Positions 43,348 to 51,674 of a stretch of 64,000 nt of DNA are shown one piece after another. The notes beneath the pieces were generated by a model that worked only from the letters and a program-made list of their open reading frames with translations, did no database searches and had not been told where the DNA came from. The stretch covers positions 23,556 to 87,555 of the forward strand of contig NZ_BCWN01000015.1 of the NCBI RefSeq assembly GCF_001592225.1, read 5' to 3'. The DNA comes from Castellaniella caeni NBRC 101664. Lineage in GTDB: Bacteria; Pseudomonadota; Gammaproteobacteria; Burkholderiales; Burkholderiaceae_B. The position numbers and the translations under genes were made by a program. Position 1 is the stretch's first letter. Every line of letters begins with the position of its first letter.

Positions 43348-44373
43348 ATGTCCAGCAAAGAACGTTTCGCGGACAAGATGGAATTTCCGCCTGAAATCGA
43401 ACAACCCAACGTCTACCCCCTGTCCTGGGAACGCAAGACACAGAAATTGCAGGAAGTCTGGGAAGCGTCCCTGCGCGAATACTGGGAGCCCGAAAAGCTG
43501 CCCTGGGATTCGCTGGACGTCGAAAGCTACACCTGGGAAGAGCGCGAATCCATCGCCTACTGGTGGACGCTGCTGTCGGTCTTCGACGCATCGGCCCCTC
43601 CGGTGTTTGCCGAAGCCCTCATCAAGACCTACGAAGTGCACGAAGAAGACCCCGTGCGCAAGTGCTTCTTCTCGGTCACCAGCGACGAACAGAACCACGA
43701 AATCATGTGCGGGCTGTCCATCACCAAACTGCTCGGCCACCCCGATCCCATCACCTACGAGCCCAAGACCGATATCGGTCGTCGGCTGCAGAAAAACGCC
43801 AAGTGGCTGTATTTCAATGGCGCGCGCTACTGGAACGGCTACAAGGGTGCCGTGCCCAAGTACGACCTGGCCGTGCTGTTCAGCTCTTTCCTCATGGGCG
43901 AGATCGCGGCGGCCACCATCTTCAAGCAGATGTACGAGAACAGCCGCGAACCGGTCTTCAAAGAAGCCTTCAAGAACATCGGTCGCGACGAGGGCCGCCA
44001 CATGGCCATCTGTATGGCCGTGATGGAACGCGACTACCCGGGCATCAGCGAAGAACACAAAGCCATCGTCACCAAACAGATCCGCGCGGGCTACCTGTTC
44101 CTGTCCGCCGTGCTGTTCGAGCCCCCGATGGAATTCTGGGATCTGCCCGACGACTTCATCGCCAACCAGCGTGAGGGCGAGGAAATCGCCCGCAACGCCG
44201 GCTTCGGGGTGCCGTCCTACGAGGCCAAGAAAGAAAACTGGCGCAATGCCATGATCAACCTGAAGGGGGTGCTCGACCGCTATGACATCCCGTTCCCGGC
44301 CATCCCCGAGGTAGGCATCACCGGGCACGAGGTCTCCGACGTCGATATGCAGGACATCATCCCGGTCTTCTGA
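43348..44373 (+). CDS. Ferritin-like diiron oxygenase, unassigned substrate
   Basis: A 341-residue helical protein. Two ExxH pairs (Glu114-His117 in SDEQNHE and Glu215-His218 in RDEGRHM), each with upstream glutamates such as Glu185 (FLMGEIAAA), make the carboxylate-bridged diiron site of ferritin-like oxygenases and R2-like proteins. It is not PaaA, BoxB or a toluene monooxygenase alpha subunit by length and motifs that I know. The next gene is a ferredoxin-NAD(P)H reductase, so the pair forms a two-component monooxygenase or oxidase. It lies between the paa operon and paaX, which suggests phenylacetate or a related ring acid or CoA ester. AAGGAGAC precedes the ATG. Confidence 0.75.
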   Translation: MSSKERFADKMEFPPEIEQPNVYPLSWERKTQKLQEVWEASLREYWEPEKLPWDSLDVESYTWEERESIAYWWTLLSVFDASAPPVFAEALIKTYEVHEEDPVRKCFFSVTSDEQNHEIMCGLSITKLLGHPDPITYEPKTDIGRRLQKNAKWLYFNGARYWNGYKGAVPKYDLAVLFSSFLMGEIAAATIFKQMYENSREPVFKEAFKNIGRDEGRHMAICMAVMERDYPGISEEHKAIVTKQIRAGYLFLSAVLFEPPMEFWDLPDDFIANQREGEEIARNAGFGVPSYEAKKENWRNAMINLKGVLDRYDIPFPAIPEVGITGHEVSDVDMQDIIPVF

Positions 44374-44454
44374 CCGCGTCCCGCCAGCCACCTGTAACAC
44401 CCGGGGCCCGTCAATCCACAGGATGGGCCCCTTGCAAATCCACAAGAGATCACT

Positions 44455-45495
44455 ATGGCACGCATCACGATTGAACCCTCCGGCAAGACGGTCGAATGGA
44501 AGGAAAGCGACACCGCCCTGATGGCGCTCGAAAAGGCGGGCTACGCCTTGCCCAACAATTGCCGGGCAGGGGCGTGCGGAGAATGCAAGGTCAAGGTGCT
44601 CTCGGGGCAGTACGACCAGGGTATGGTGCTCGACATGGCCTTGTCCGCCGAAGAGCGTCGCCATGGCTACGGGCTCATGTGCATGGCCAAGGCCATTTCC
44701 GAAGAAATGGTCATCGAATGGGGCGACGCCGATGCTCGCCCCAAACTGTTTCCGCCGCGCGAGGGCGCCCTGTACGTGCTCATCGACCGCCGCGAACTCA
44801 CCCCGCGCACCATCGAGGTGCGCCTGCGCCCGGTGGGCAAGCCCATCCGCTACTGGCCGGGCCAGTACGTCACCCTGGGCGACGAGCGTGCCGGCATCCC
44901 CCGGCGGGCCTATTCCATTGCCAACGCGCCGCGCCACGATGGCGAAATCACGCTGCAGATCGCCCGCGCCGACGACGGCGTCACCAGCGCCTGGATGCAT
45001 GACACGGTGCAGCTGGGCGACAGCCTCAAGGTCAACGGCGCCTATGGCACCTTCATTGGCGACCTGGCCGCCGATACGCCGGTGCTGTGCCTGGCGGCGG
45101 GCACCGGGCTGGCCCCCATCCTCGACCTGGCCGAGGCCGCCTTGCAGCGCGGCTATCGCAAGCGGGTCGATCTCATCTTCTCGGCGCGCACCTGGGCCGA
45201 CGTCTATGGCCAGGGCATCATGGGCTGGTGGCGCACCAAGCACCGCAATTTCGACTATAAAATAACGCTCACGCGCGAACAGCGAGAGGGCTGCCTGCAG
45301 GGGCGTGTCAACACCCTCCTGCCTGGCATGTACTCCGACCTGTCCGCGCACAGTGTATTCATCGCGGGCAGCCCCGAGTTTGTCGATTCCTGTGTGGCCA
45401 GCGTCAAATCCCTGGGGGCGCGTGATGAGTTCATCCATAAAGAAGGCTTTTTCGCCGTGCAAAACGTACGCGCGCAGGGCCGCCCGTCCTCCTGA
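44455..45495 (+). CDS. [2Fe-2S] ferredoxin-flavin reductase for the diiron oxygenase
   Basis: A 346-residue reductase. Residues 1-95 form a plant-type ferredoxin with CRAGACGEC and a later CMAK cysteine. The rest is an FNR-type module with RRAYSIANAP (flavin, about 145-154) and CLAAGTGLAPILD (NAD(P)H, about 208-220). It would pass electrons from NAD(P)H to the diiron protein encoded 81 bases upstream. A C-terminal tail continues after the usual FNR end. The architecture is that of PaaE-like and BenC/XylA-type reductases. Confidence 0.88.
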   Translation: MARITIEPSGKTVEWKESDTALMALEKAGYALPNNCRAGACGECKVKVLSGQYDQGMVLDMALSAEERRHGYGLMCMAKAISEEMVIEWGDADARPKLFPPREGALYVLIDRRELTPRTIEVRLRPVGKPIRYWPGQYVTLGDERAGIPRRAYSIANAPRHDGEITLQIARADDGVTSAWMHDTVQLGDSLKVNGAYGTFIGDLAADTPVLCLAAGTGLAPILDLAEAALQRGYRKRVDLIFSARTWADVYGQGIMGWWRTKHRNFDYKITLTREQREGCLQGRVNTLLPGMYSDLSAHSVFIAGSPEFVDSCVASVKSLGARDEFIHKEGFFAVQNVRAQGRPSS

Positions 45496-45531
45496 TCCCT
45501 TTTGTCTGCTGCAACGCGGCAGTTGTGTGCC

Positions 45532-46488
45532 GTGATTCCAGCCATCCAGCATCGCCTCGACCGATTTCGCCAGCAGCAGCGGGTGCGGGCGGGGTCGCTC
45601 ATCACCACCGTGTTCGGCGATGCCGTCCTGCCGCGCGGCGGACGCATCTGGCTGGGCAGCCTCATTCAACTGCTCGAACCCCTGGGCCTGAGCGAACGGC
45701 TGGTGCGCACATCGGTCTTTCGCCTGGCCAAAGAACAGTGGCTGCGGGCCGACGCCCATGGGCGGCGCGCCGATTACGTCCTCACCGCGGCGGGGCAGCT
45801 GCGTTTCGAAGAAGCCTCGCGGCACATCTATGCCTCGCATGCGCCGCTCTGGGATCGGCGCTGGCGCCTGATCCTCGTGGTGGGCGAACTCAGCCCCCGC
45901 GAGCGCGAACATCTGCGCCAGGCCCTGGCCTGGCAGGGTTTCGGCTCGCTGGGTGGCGATTGCTTCGTGCACCCGTCCACCGGGCTCGAAACCGTCTTCG
46001 ACGCCTTGGCGGCCGAGGGCCTGCAAGGCCTGCTGGGCAGCCTGCTGCCCCTGCTGGCGGCCGATTCCCGCACGGCGCGCAGCGCCTCGGACGCCGATCT
46101 GGTCGAGCGCGCCTGGAACCTCGACCGGCTGGCCGAGGCCTACGCCGGCTTCGTCGCCGAATACCAACCCATCCTCGCCGAGCTGCGGCACCACCGTTCG
46201 GCGCGCATCGAACCACAAGAAGCTTTCTTGCTGCGGGTGCTGCTCATCCACGATTACCGGCGCCTGCTGCTGCGCGACCCCGGCCTGCCCGAGGTGCTGC
46301 TGCCCACAGGCTGGTCTGGCCAGGCGGCACGGCTGTCGTGCCGCGAGCTCTACCGGCGGCTCGAAGAACCTTCAGAATGGCACCTGGACGCCGTCATGCG
46401 CCTGGCGGACGGCTCGGTGCCCGCCGCGCAGGCCGACGGCTTCGAACGCTTTCCGGTGGACGACCCGCTCTCCGTCCTGCCGCTGTAG
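45532..46488 (+). CDS. paaX: PaaX, repressor of phenylacetate degradation
   Basis: A 318-residue regulator with the PaaX N-terminal winged helix (RVRAGSLITTVFGDAVLPRGGRIWLGSLIQLLEPLGLSERLVRTSVFRLAKEQWLRAD) and the long C-terminal PaaX domain. It represses paa promoters until phenylacetyl-CoA binds. I take the GTG at 45532; a TTG at 45502 is possible, and neither has a strong Shine-Dalgarno. It lies 36 bases after the reductase gene, so the oxygenase pair and repressor are probably co-transcribed, which puts the oxygenase in the PaaX regulon by context. Confidence 0.9.
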   Translation: MIPAIQHRLDRFRQQQRVRAGSLITTVFGDAVLPRGGRIWLGSLIQLLEPLGLSERLVRTSVFRLAKEQWLRADAHGRRADYVLTAAGQLRFEEASRHIYASHAPLWDRRWRLILVVGELSPREREHLRQALAWQGFGSLGGDCFVHPSTGLETVFDALAAEGLQGLLGSLLPLLAADSRTARSASDADLVERAWNLDRLAEAYAGFVAEYQPILAELRHHRSARIEPQEAFLLRVLLIHDYRRLLLRDPGLPEVLLPTGWSGQAARLSCRELYRRLEEPSEWHLDAVMRLADGSVPAAQADGFERFPVDDPLSVLPL

Positions 46489-46601
46489 CCGCTGCGGCGT
46501 GCCACCAGGGGCGTGGCCGCGCGGGCGCGATGTGCGGGCTGCTGGCTGCTGGCCGGGGCTTCGGGGACGTCCTGCCGATGCCTGTCCCGATACTTTTATA
46601 C

Positions 46602-46619
46602 TGAAAATATAAATTTTCA
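46602..46619. repeat. AT-rich palindrome TGAAAAT-N4-ATTTTCA
   Basis: TGAAAATATAAATTTTCA has perfect 7-bp arms around ATAA, 114 bases after the paaX stop. It may be an operator or part of a terminator for paaX; a T-rich tail is not present. Confidence 0.35.
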
Positions 46620-46671
46620 TGTATCGGGTCTGCCAAGGAGAGCGGCAGAAGCGGGGCTGATGAACCCATCG

Positions 46672-46694
46672 GATCATCCCATGGCTGGATGATC
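46672..46694. promoter_or_regulatory. Dyad GATCATCC-N7-GGATGATC, candidate PaaX operator
   Basis: Two perfect 8-bp arms 7 bases apart lie 39 bases before the -35 of the predicted liv promoter. The right arm runs into TGATCGTTT, which also occurs in the dyad upstream of paaN. A shared regulator, perhaps PaaX, is suggested. Confidence 0.4.
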
Positions 46695-46732
46695 GTTTTC
46701 CCGGATACACGTCTGGAAAACGCAAGTTCCTA

Positions 46733-46761
46733 TTGCTGAGTCCGGCCCAGTCCACTATCTT
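46733..46761 (+). promoter_or_regulatory. Weak sigma-70-like promoter of the livH-livM-livG-HHE/livF operon
   Basis: TTGCTG (46733-46738) and TATCTT (46756-46761) are 17 bases apart, with 3 and 4 matches of 6. The leader to livH would be about 128 bases. Confidence 0.3.
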
Positions 46762-46895
46762 ATTAGTAATTGAAAACATGCTACAACCTTCGAGTCCACA
46801 CTCGTGGTGCATGAATCATCGACAATGAGCATGGGCGCGCCCCGCAGGCCGGGGCGCCAGCCAATGCCAGACAGGCTGCCTACAGGAGACAAACC

Positions 46896-47771
46896 GTGCA
46901 AGCCGAGTTTCTGCAGTTCCTCTTTTCCGGGCTGACGGTGGGTGCCACCTATGCGCTGGTGGCGCTGGGCTTCAACCTCATCTACAACGCCAGCAACGTC
47001 ATCAACTTTGCCCAGGGCGAGTTCGTCATGCTGGGCGGCATGCTGGCCGTGTTCTTCACCCAGGCGGGCCTGCACTGGGCTCCGGCCTTCTTGCTGGCGG
47101 TGCTGGTGCCCGCCGTCGTCGGGGTGCTGCTCGAAAAGCTGGCCATCGAACCCGTCAAGGACGCCGAAACCGTCACCCTCATCATCATCACCATCGGCGC
47201 GTCGCTGGTGATCCGCGGGCTTGCCCAGGTGCTGTTCGGCAAGAACGCGCACAGCCTGCCGCCGTTCTCCGACCACGACCCCCTGTTCATCCTCGGGGCC
47301 ATGCTGCTGCCACAAAGCCTGTGGGTCTTTGGCGTCACCGCCCTGGCCGTGGTGGGGCTCTGGTACTTCTTCAGCCGCACCCTGGCGGGCAAGGCCATGC
47401 TGGCCACGGCCTACAACAGCGTGGCCGCGCAGCTGGTGGGCATCAGCACGGGCTGGACGCTGCTGCTCAGTTTCGCGCTGGCCGCCGGCCTGGGGGCCCT
47501 GGGGGGCATCCTTATCGCGCCCATCACGCTCACCTCGTATGACGTGGGCATCATGCTCGGGCTCAAGGGCTTCGTGGCCGCCGTGCTGGGCGGGCTGGGC
47601 AACGGCCTGGGGGCCGTCGTGGGTGGTCTGCTGCTGGGGGTGCTCGAATCCATGGGGGCGGGCTATATTTCTTCGGCCTATAAAGACGCCATTCCCTTCG
47701 TACTCATTTTGCTGGTGCTGGTCTTCATGCCCAGAGGGCTGCTGGGCGGCCGTTCCACGGATCGGGTGTGA
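46896..47771 (+). CDS. Liv-type ABC transporter permease LivH
   Basis: A 291-residue permease with the LivH opening FLQFLFSGLTVGATYALVALGFNLIYNASNVINFAQGEFVMLGG and the C-terminal coupling region GLKGFVAAVLGGLGNGLGAVVGGLLLGVLES. Translation starts at a GTG with ACAGGAGAC 5 bases upstream. It begins a four-gene operon with livM, livG and a hemerythrin-LivF fusion. There is no binding-protein gene in this operon; the one at 37.3-38.5 kb is the likely partner. Confidence 0.9.
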   Translation: MQAEFLQFLFSGLTVGATYALVALGFNLIYNASNVINFAQGEFVMLGGMLAVFFTQAGLHWAPAFLLAVLVPAVVGVLLEKLAIEPVKDAETVTLIIITIGASLVIRGLAQVLFGKNAHSLPPFSDHDPLFILGAMLLPQSLWVFGVTALAVVGLWYFFSRTLAGKAMLATAYNSVAAQLVGISTGWTLLLSFALAAGLGALGGILIAPITLTSYDVGIMLGLKGFVAAVLGGLGNGLGAVVGGLLLGVLESMGAGYISSAYKDAIPFVLILLVLVFMPRGLLGGRSTDRV

Positions 47772-48709
47772 TCATCATGCGCAAACAATCCCTGCTGGGC
47801 CTGCTCATCCTGGCCATCATCCTCTGCATCCTGCCTTTCGTGGTGCCCAACAGCTACTACCTGGACATCGTCATCCGCATGGGCATCAACGCCGTCATCG
47901 TCATCGGCCTCAATCTGCTGGTGGGCTACGCCGGGCAGATCAGCCTGGGCCACGCGGGCTTCGTGGGCATCGGGGCCTATGCCTCGGCCATCCTGCCCAC
48001 GCACTTCGCCTGGCATCCCCTGGCCGCCCTGGTGGCCGGGGCCGTGGCCTCGGGCCTGCTGGCCCTGGTCGTGGCGCGCCCCATCCTCAAGCTCAAGGGG
48101 CACTACCTGGCCATGGCCACCCTGGGGCTGGGCATCATCATCAACATTGTCATCCGCAACGAGGCCACCTATACCGGCGGGCCCGACGGCATGCCGGTCG
48201 AATCCATGTCGCTGTTTGGCATCGACCTGATGCGCGACCAGCAGTGGTATTGGGTCGTGGCGGTCTTGCTGCTGCTCACCACCTGGGGGGCGCTCAACCT
48301 CATCGACTCGCCCTTCGGGCGGGCGCTGCGCGGCCTGCACGGCTCCGAGACGGCCTCGCGCGTGGTCGGCATCGACGTCCCGCGCTACAAGGCGGCGGTC
48401 TTTGTCCTCTCGGCGGTGGTGGCCAGCATCATGGGCAGTGTGCTGGCGCACTACGTCGGCTTCGTTACCCCCGAGGTGGCCAACTTCTTTCACTCCATCG
48501 AACTCATCACCATGGTGGTGGTGGGCGGCATGGCCTCGGTGTTCGGCTCCATCCTGGGGGCCGTCCTGCTCACGGCGCTGCCGCAGGCGCTGGCCACCTT
48601 CGAGGGCTGGGAGATCGTGGTCTTCGGCGCTATCTTGATGGCCTGCATGATTTTTCTGCCGCGCGGCCTGGTGCCTTCGCTGGCCGCACGCTTTTCCCGG
48701 GAAGACTGA
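47768..48709 (+). CDS. Liv-type ABC transporter permease LivM
   Basis: A 313-residue permease (310 if the ATG at 47777 is used). It has the LivM region LNLLVGYAGQISLGHAGFVGIGAYASAIL and the end loop ELITMVVVGGMASVFGSILGAVLLTALPQAL. The GTG at 47768 overlaps the livH stop (GTGA). Unlike the first liv operon, LivM and LivG are separate genes here. Confidence 0.9.
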   Translation: MIIMRKQSLLGLLILAIILCILPFVVPNSYYLDIVIRMGINAVIVIGLNLLVGYAGQISLGHAGFVGIGAYASAILPTHFAWHPLAALVAGAVASGLLALVVARPILKLKGHYLAMATLGLGIIINIVIRNEATYTGGPDGMPVESMSLFGIDLMRDQQWYWVVAVLLLLTTWGALNLIDSPFGRALRGLHGSETASRVVGIDVPRYKAAVFVLSAVVASIMGSVLAHYVGFVTPEVANFFHSIELITMVVVGGMASVFGSILGAVLLTALPQALATFEGWEIVVFGAILMACMIFLPRGLVPSLAARFSRED

Positions 48710-48711
48710 CC

Positions 48712-49473
48712 ATGGCCCTGCTTGAAGTTGAAAACCTCTCGGTGCGTTTCGGCAACGTGCGGGCCGTGCAAGACGTCAGTTTCACGGTCGATCAAGGCAT
48801 CGTCTATTCCGTCATCGGCCCCAACGGGGCGGGCAAGACCACGCTGTTCAATCTGGTCACCGGCGTGTACCAGCCCGAGTCCGGGCGCATCCGCCTGGAC
48901 GGCCGGGAGATCCAGGGCTGCGACCCCAGCCGCCTGGCGGGCTACGGCGTGGCGCGCACCTTCCAGAACCTGCAGGTGTGGATGAACATGAGCGCGCTCG
49001 AAAACGTCATGGTGGGCGCGCACCTGCACCTCGACCGCAGCCTGTTCAAGGCCCTGCTGCGCCTGCCGTCCATCCGCCGCGGCGATGCCGCGTTGCGCGA
49101 ACGGGCCGCCGAACTGATGCGCTTCGTCGGGCTCGATGCCTACGTCCATGCGCGCGCCGACAGCATGCCTTACGGGGCGCTCAAGCGGCTGGAAATCGCC
49201 CGGGCGCTGGCCATGCAGCCGCGCCTGCTGTTCCTGGACGAGCCCGCCGCGGGCCTCAACCCCAAAGAAACACAAGAAGTCGATCAGCTGGTGCGGCGCA
49301 TCGCCGACACCGGCATCACGGTGGTGCTGGTGGAACACGACATGAAGATGGTGATGAATCTGTCCGATCGCATTCTGGTGCTGGATTACGGCAAACGCCT
49401 GGCCGAAGGCACCGGCCCCGAGGTGCGGCGCAACCCCGACGTCATCGCCGCCTATCTGGGCGGCCACGCATAG
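48712..49473 (+). CDS. Liv-type ABC transporter ATPase LivG
   Basis: A 253-residue ATPase. Walker A is GPNGAGKTT (about 36-44), signature region MPYGALKRLEIARAL, Walker B LLFLDEPAAGLNP and H-loop VEHDM; it ends VIAAYLGGHA as usual for LivG. It begins 2 bases after livM and stops 9 bases before the next gene. Confidence 0.92.
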   Translation: MALLEVENLSVRFGNVRAVQDVSFTVDQGIVYSVIGPNGAGKTTLFNLVTGVYQPESGRIRLDGREIQGCDPSRLAGYGVARTFQNLQVWMNMSALENVMVGAHLHLDRSLFKALLRLPSIRRGDAALRERAAELMRFVGLDAYVHARADSMPYGALKRLEIARALAMQPRLLFLDEPAAGLNPKETQEVDQLVRRIADTGITVVLVEHDMKMVMNLSDRILVLDYGKRLAEGTGPEVRRNPDVIAAYLGGHA

Positions 49474-49482
49474 GAGCCCGTC

Positions 49483-50802
49483 ATGCACGCACTGGACATC
49501 ATTCAAGAAGAACACCGCAACCTGTGGCGCATCGCCATCACCATCGATGCGGTCGCCAACGAGCTCGAAGCGGGCCAGACGGTGGACGAGGCCTTCTTCA
49601 CGGCCTTGTTCGATTACATCCGCGAATTCATGGACGGCTGCCACCACGCCAAGGAAGACGGCTTCCTGTTTCCGGCCATGCGCGAGCGCAGCCCCGACGC
49701 CGCCGCCGTCATCGAGCGCCTCGAGGCCGAGCACCGCGAGGGGCCGCAGCACCTGCGGGCGCTGGCTGGCTTTCTGGGGCAGGGCAATGCCGCGCTGGTG
49801 GGCAATGCGGCCTTCATCGAGGGCCTGCGCGGCTATGCCAGCGCCTTGAAGCTGCACGTGCGCACCGAAGAAAAAGAAATCATCGCCCCGGCGCGCACCG
49901 TGCTGCTGCCCGAAGACTGGGATCGCATCACGGCGGCCTTCGGCGACCACACCGACCCTTTGTTCGGCGACCGGGCGCGGGCCGAATACCGCGAACTCTA
50001 TCACCGCATCGTGTCGCTGGCCCCCGATTCCATCGGCCTGGGCGGGCGCAGCGCGGGGGGGTTCCAGCATCTCGATGCCGCGCGCACCGCGCCAGAGCCC
50101 CTGCTGCAGGTGCGCGGCCTGACGTCCAGCTATGGCCGCATCCAGGCGCTCAAGGGCATCGATCTCGACGTATACAAGGGCGAACTCGTGGCGCTGGTGG
50201 GTGCCAACGGCGCGGGCAAGACCACGTTTCTGCGCACCGTCTCGGGCATCCAGCCCATGAGCGGCGGCGCCATCCGCTTTGCCGGGCGCGATCTGGCCCG
50301 CGTGCGCGCCGACCGCCGCGTGCGCGCCGGCATCTGCCACAGCCCCGAAGGGCGCCAGGTCTTCGGGCCGCTGTCCATCGAAGACAATCTGCGCCTGGGG
50401 GCCTATCTGCGCCCCGCGGGGCAGGTCGATGAAGACCTCGAACGCGTCTACGCCATGTTCCCGGTGCTGCAGGAAAAGCGCCTGTTGCCCGCGGGCACCC
50501 TGTCGGGTGGCCAGCAGCAGATGCTGGCCATCAGCCGCGCGCTCATGGGGCGCCCGCGTCTGCTGCTGCTCGACGAGCCGTCCATGGGGCTGGCGCCCCT
50601 GCTGGTCGAAGAAGTCTTCAACGTCATCCGCACGCTCAAGGCGCAGGGCATCACCATCTTGCTGGTCGAGCAAAACGCCTTTGCCGCCCTGGGCATCGCC
50701 GACCGCGCCTACGTGCTCGAAACCGGCAACATCGTGCTCTCGGGCACGGGGCAGGAAATGATCAGTAACGAGCAGGTGCGCGCCGCGTATCTGGGCATGT
50801 AG
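49483..50802 (+). CDS. Fusion of a hemerythrin-like (HHE) domain with LivF ATPase
   Basis: A 439-residue protein. Residues 1-175 form a helical hemerythrin-like domain with candidate iron ligands His11, His54, Glu58, His84, His125 and Glu129. A short linker (about 180-205) leads to a complete LivF ATPase: Walker A GANGAGKT (240-247), signature LSGGQQQMLAISRAL, Walker [15 protein letters not shown]-loop VEQN, ending AAYLGM. The frame is uninterrupted, so the fusion is real in this sequence. LivF proteins are normally about 235 residues with no such domain. An oxygen-, iron- or redox-sensing control of uptake is conceivable, fitting a facultative denitrifier. It starts 9 bases after livG with GGAG upstream. 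Confidence 0.9.
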   Translation: MHALDIIQEEHRNLWRIAITIDAVANELEAGQTVDEAFFTALFDYIREFMDGCHHAKEDGFLFPAMRERSPDAAAVIERLEAEHREGPQHLRALAGFLGQGNAALVGNAAFIEGLRGYASALKLHVRTEEKEIIAPARTVLLPEDWDRITAAFGDHTDPLFGDRARAEYRELYHRIVSLAPDSIGLGGRSAGGFQHLDAARTAPEPLLQVRGLTSSYGRIQALKGIDLDVYKGELVALVGANGAGKTTFLRTVSGIQPMSGGAIRFAGRDLARVRADRRVRAGICHSPEGRQVFGPLSIEDNLRLGAYLRPAGQVDEDLERVYAMFPVLQEKRLLPAGTLSGGQQQMLAISRALMGRPRLLLLDEPSMGLAPLLVEEVFNVIRTLKAQGITILLVEQNAFAALGIADRAYVLETGNIVLSGTGQEMISNEQVRAAYLGM

Positions 50803-50811
50803 CCCTGCCGG

Positions 50812-51405
50812 TCAGGCCAGAAACCAGCCTTTGCGGATCGGCCAGGCGCAGATCAAGCGGTAAAGGGGTTCGATCACCCGGCGCAGGCCGGGGACGACCC
50901 GCGCCCGCAGCGGCAGGCTGATGGCCGCCGCCACGATGCCGGTGGCCAGCGCCCCGATCATGTCCAGCGGCCAGTGCACGCCCAGATAGATGCGCGCCCA
51001 GGCCACGGGCAGGCCCAGCAGGCCCAGGATCAGGGCGGCCCGACGCCGCGCCGGATGCAGCCACAGCCCGGCGCACAGCGCCCAGATGAAGCTCAGGTGG
51101 TTGCTGGGAAACGAGGCGGTGGGTTTGTGCGGCGTGTACTGGTGGCCGATGCCTATGGCAAAGGGGCGTGGATGAAACCAGGCTTTGGCGATTGCCCAGG
51201 ACAGCACCATGGCGATGACGGCGCTGCAGACCGCCTGCAGCAGGGCCTCGCGCCCGGCGGCGTCGGCGCGCAACCAGTTGAGCACCACGTAAAGCGGAAA
51301 CGCGTAGACCAGGCTGTTGGCCAGCAGACGGCCCGCCAGCACGGCGAAGGCGCCCGGGTTGCTGGCATTGATCCACAGGAAAAGGGTGGTGTTCAGGTGT
51401 TCCAT
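50812..51405 (-). CDS. PAP2-family phosphatase, undecaprenyl-diphosphatase (BcrC) type
   Basis: About 197 residues with five or six membrane segments. The three phosphatase motifs are KAWFHPRPF, SFPSNH and ARIYLGVHWPLD. BcrC-type enzymes recycle undecaprenyl pyrophosphate on the periplasmic side. The start MEHLNTTLFLWINA at 51405 looks like the family; an ATG at 51453 would add 16 residues. It is convergent with the HHE-LivF gene, 9 bases apart. Confidence 0.82.
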   Translation of the reverse strand: MEHLNTTLFLWINASNPGAFAVLAGRLLANSLVYAFPLYVVLNWLRADAAGREALLQAVCSAVIAMVLSWAIAKAWFHPRPFAIGIGHQYTPHKPTASFPSNHLSFIWALCAGLWLHPARRRAALILGLLGLPVAWARIYLGVHWPLDMIGALATGIVAAAISLPLRARVVPGLRRVIEPLYRLICAWPIRKGWFLA

Positions 51406-51608
51406 CGGGGCGAGGGCGCGAAGCAGCGGCGTAAGGTGCAGAGGCAGCAGCATAGCATCGGCGCCCGGGCCCTGGTGGGTTGCCGTGTCGGTCGGCGCCC
51501 CGGTTTTGTGACCAGGTATGCCCGGTGTGACACACAGGGCGTGCCGCGATCATTCCACCTGTCGGTGGTGTGCGTCAGCCTTGGGCACGGCGTAGCGCCC
51601 AAGACGCC

Positions 51609-51631
51609 GAAAGCCCCTGGGCAGGGCTTTC
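51609..51631. terminator. Weak stem-loop after the NCS2 permease gene
   Basis: GAAAGCCC and GGGCTTTC pair around 7 bases, 44 bases after the stop of the minus-strand permease gene. No T-run is present, so termination here is uncertain. Confidence 0.3.
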
Positions 51632-51674
51632 AAGGGGCTGCGTCCGCGGGCGGGCGCGGCGTCCGTGCGTGGCT

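Larger units (their letters stand above)
46489..46895. other. Gene-free region upstream of the second liv operon
   Basis: A 407-base stretch between paaX and livH. It holds an AT palindrome (46602-46619), a dyad (46672-46694) with a TGATCGTTT core as near paaN, and a weak sigma-70-like promoter (46733-46761). No convincing small gene or terminator is seen. Confidence 0.55.
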
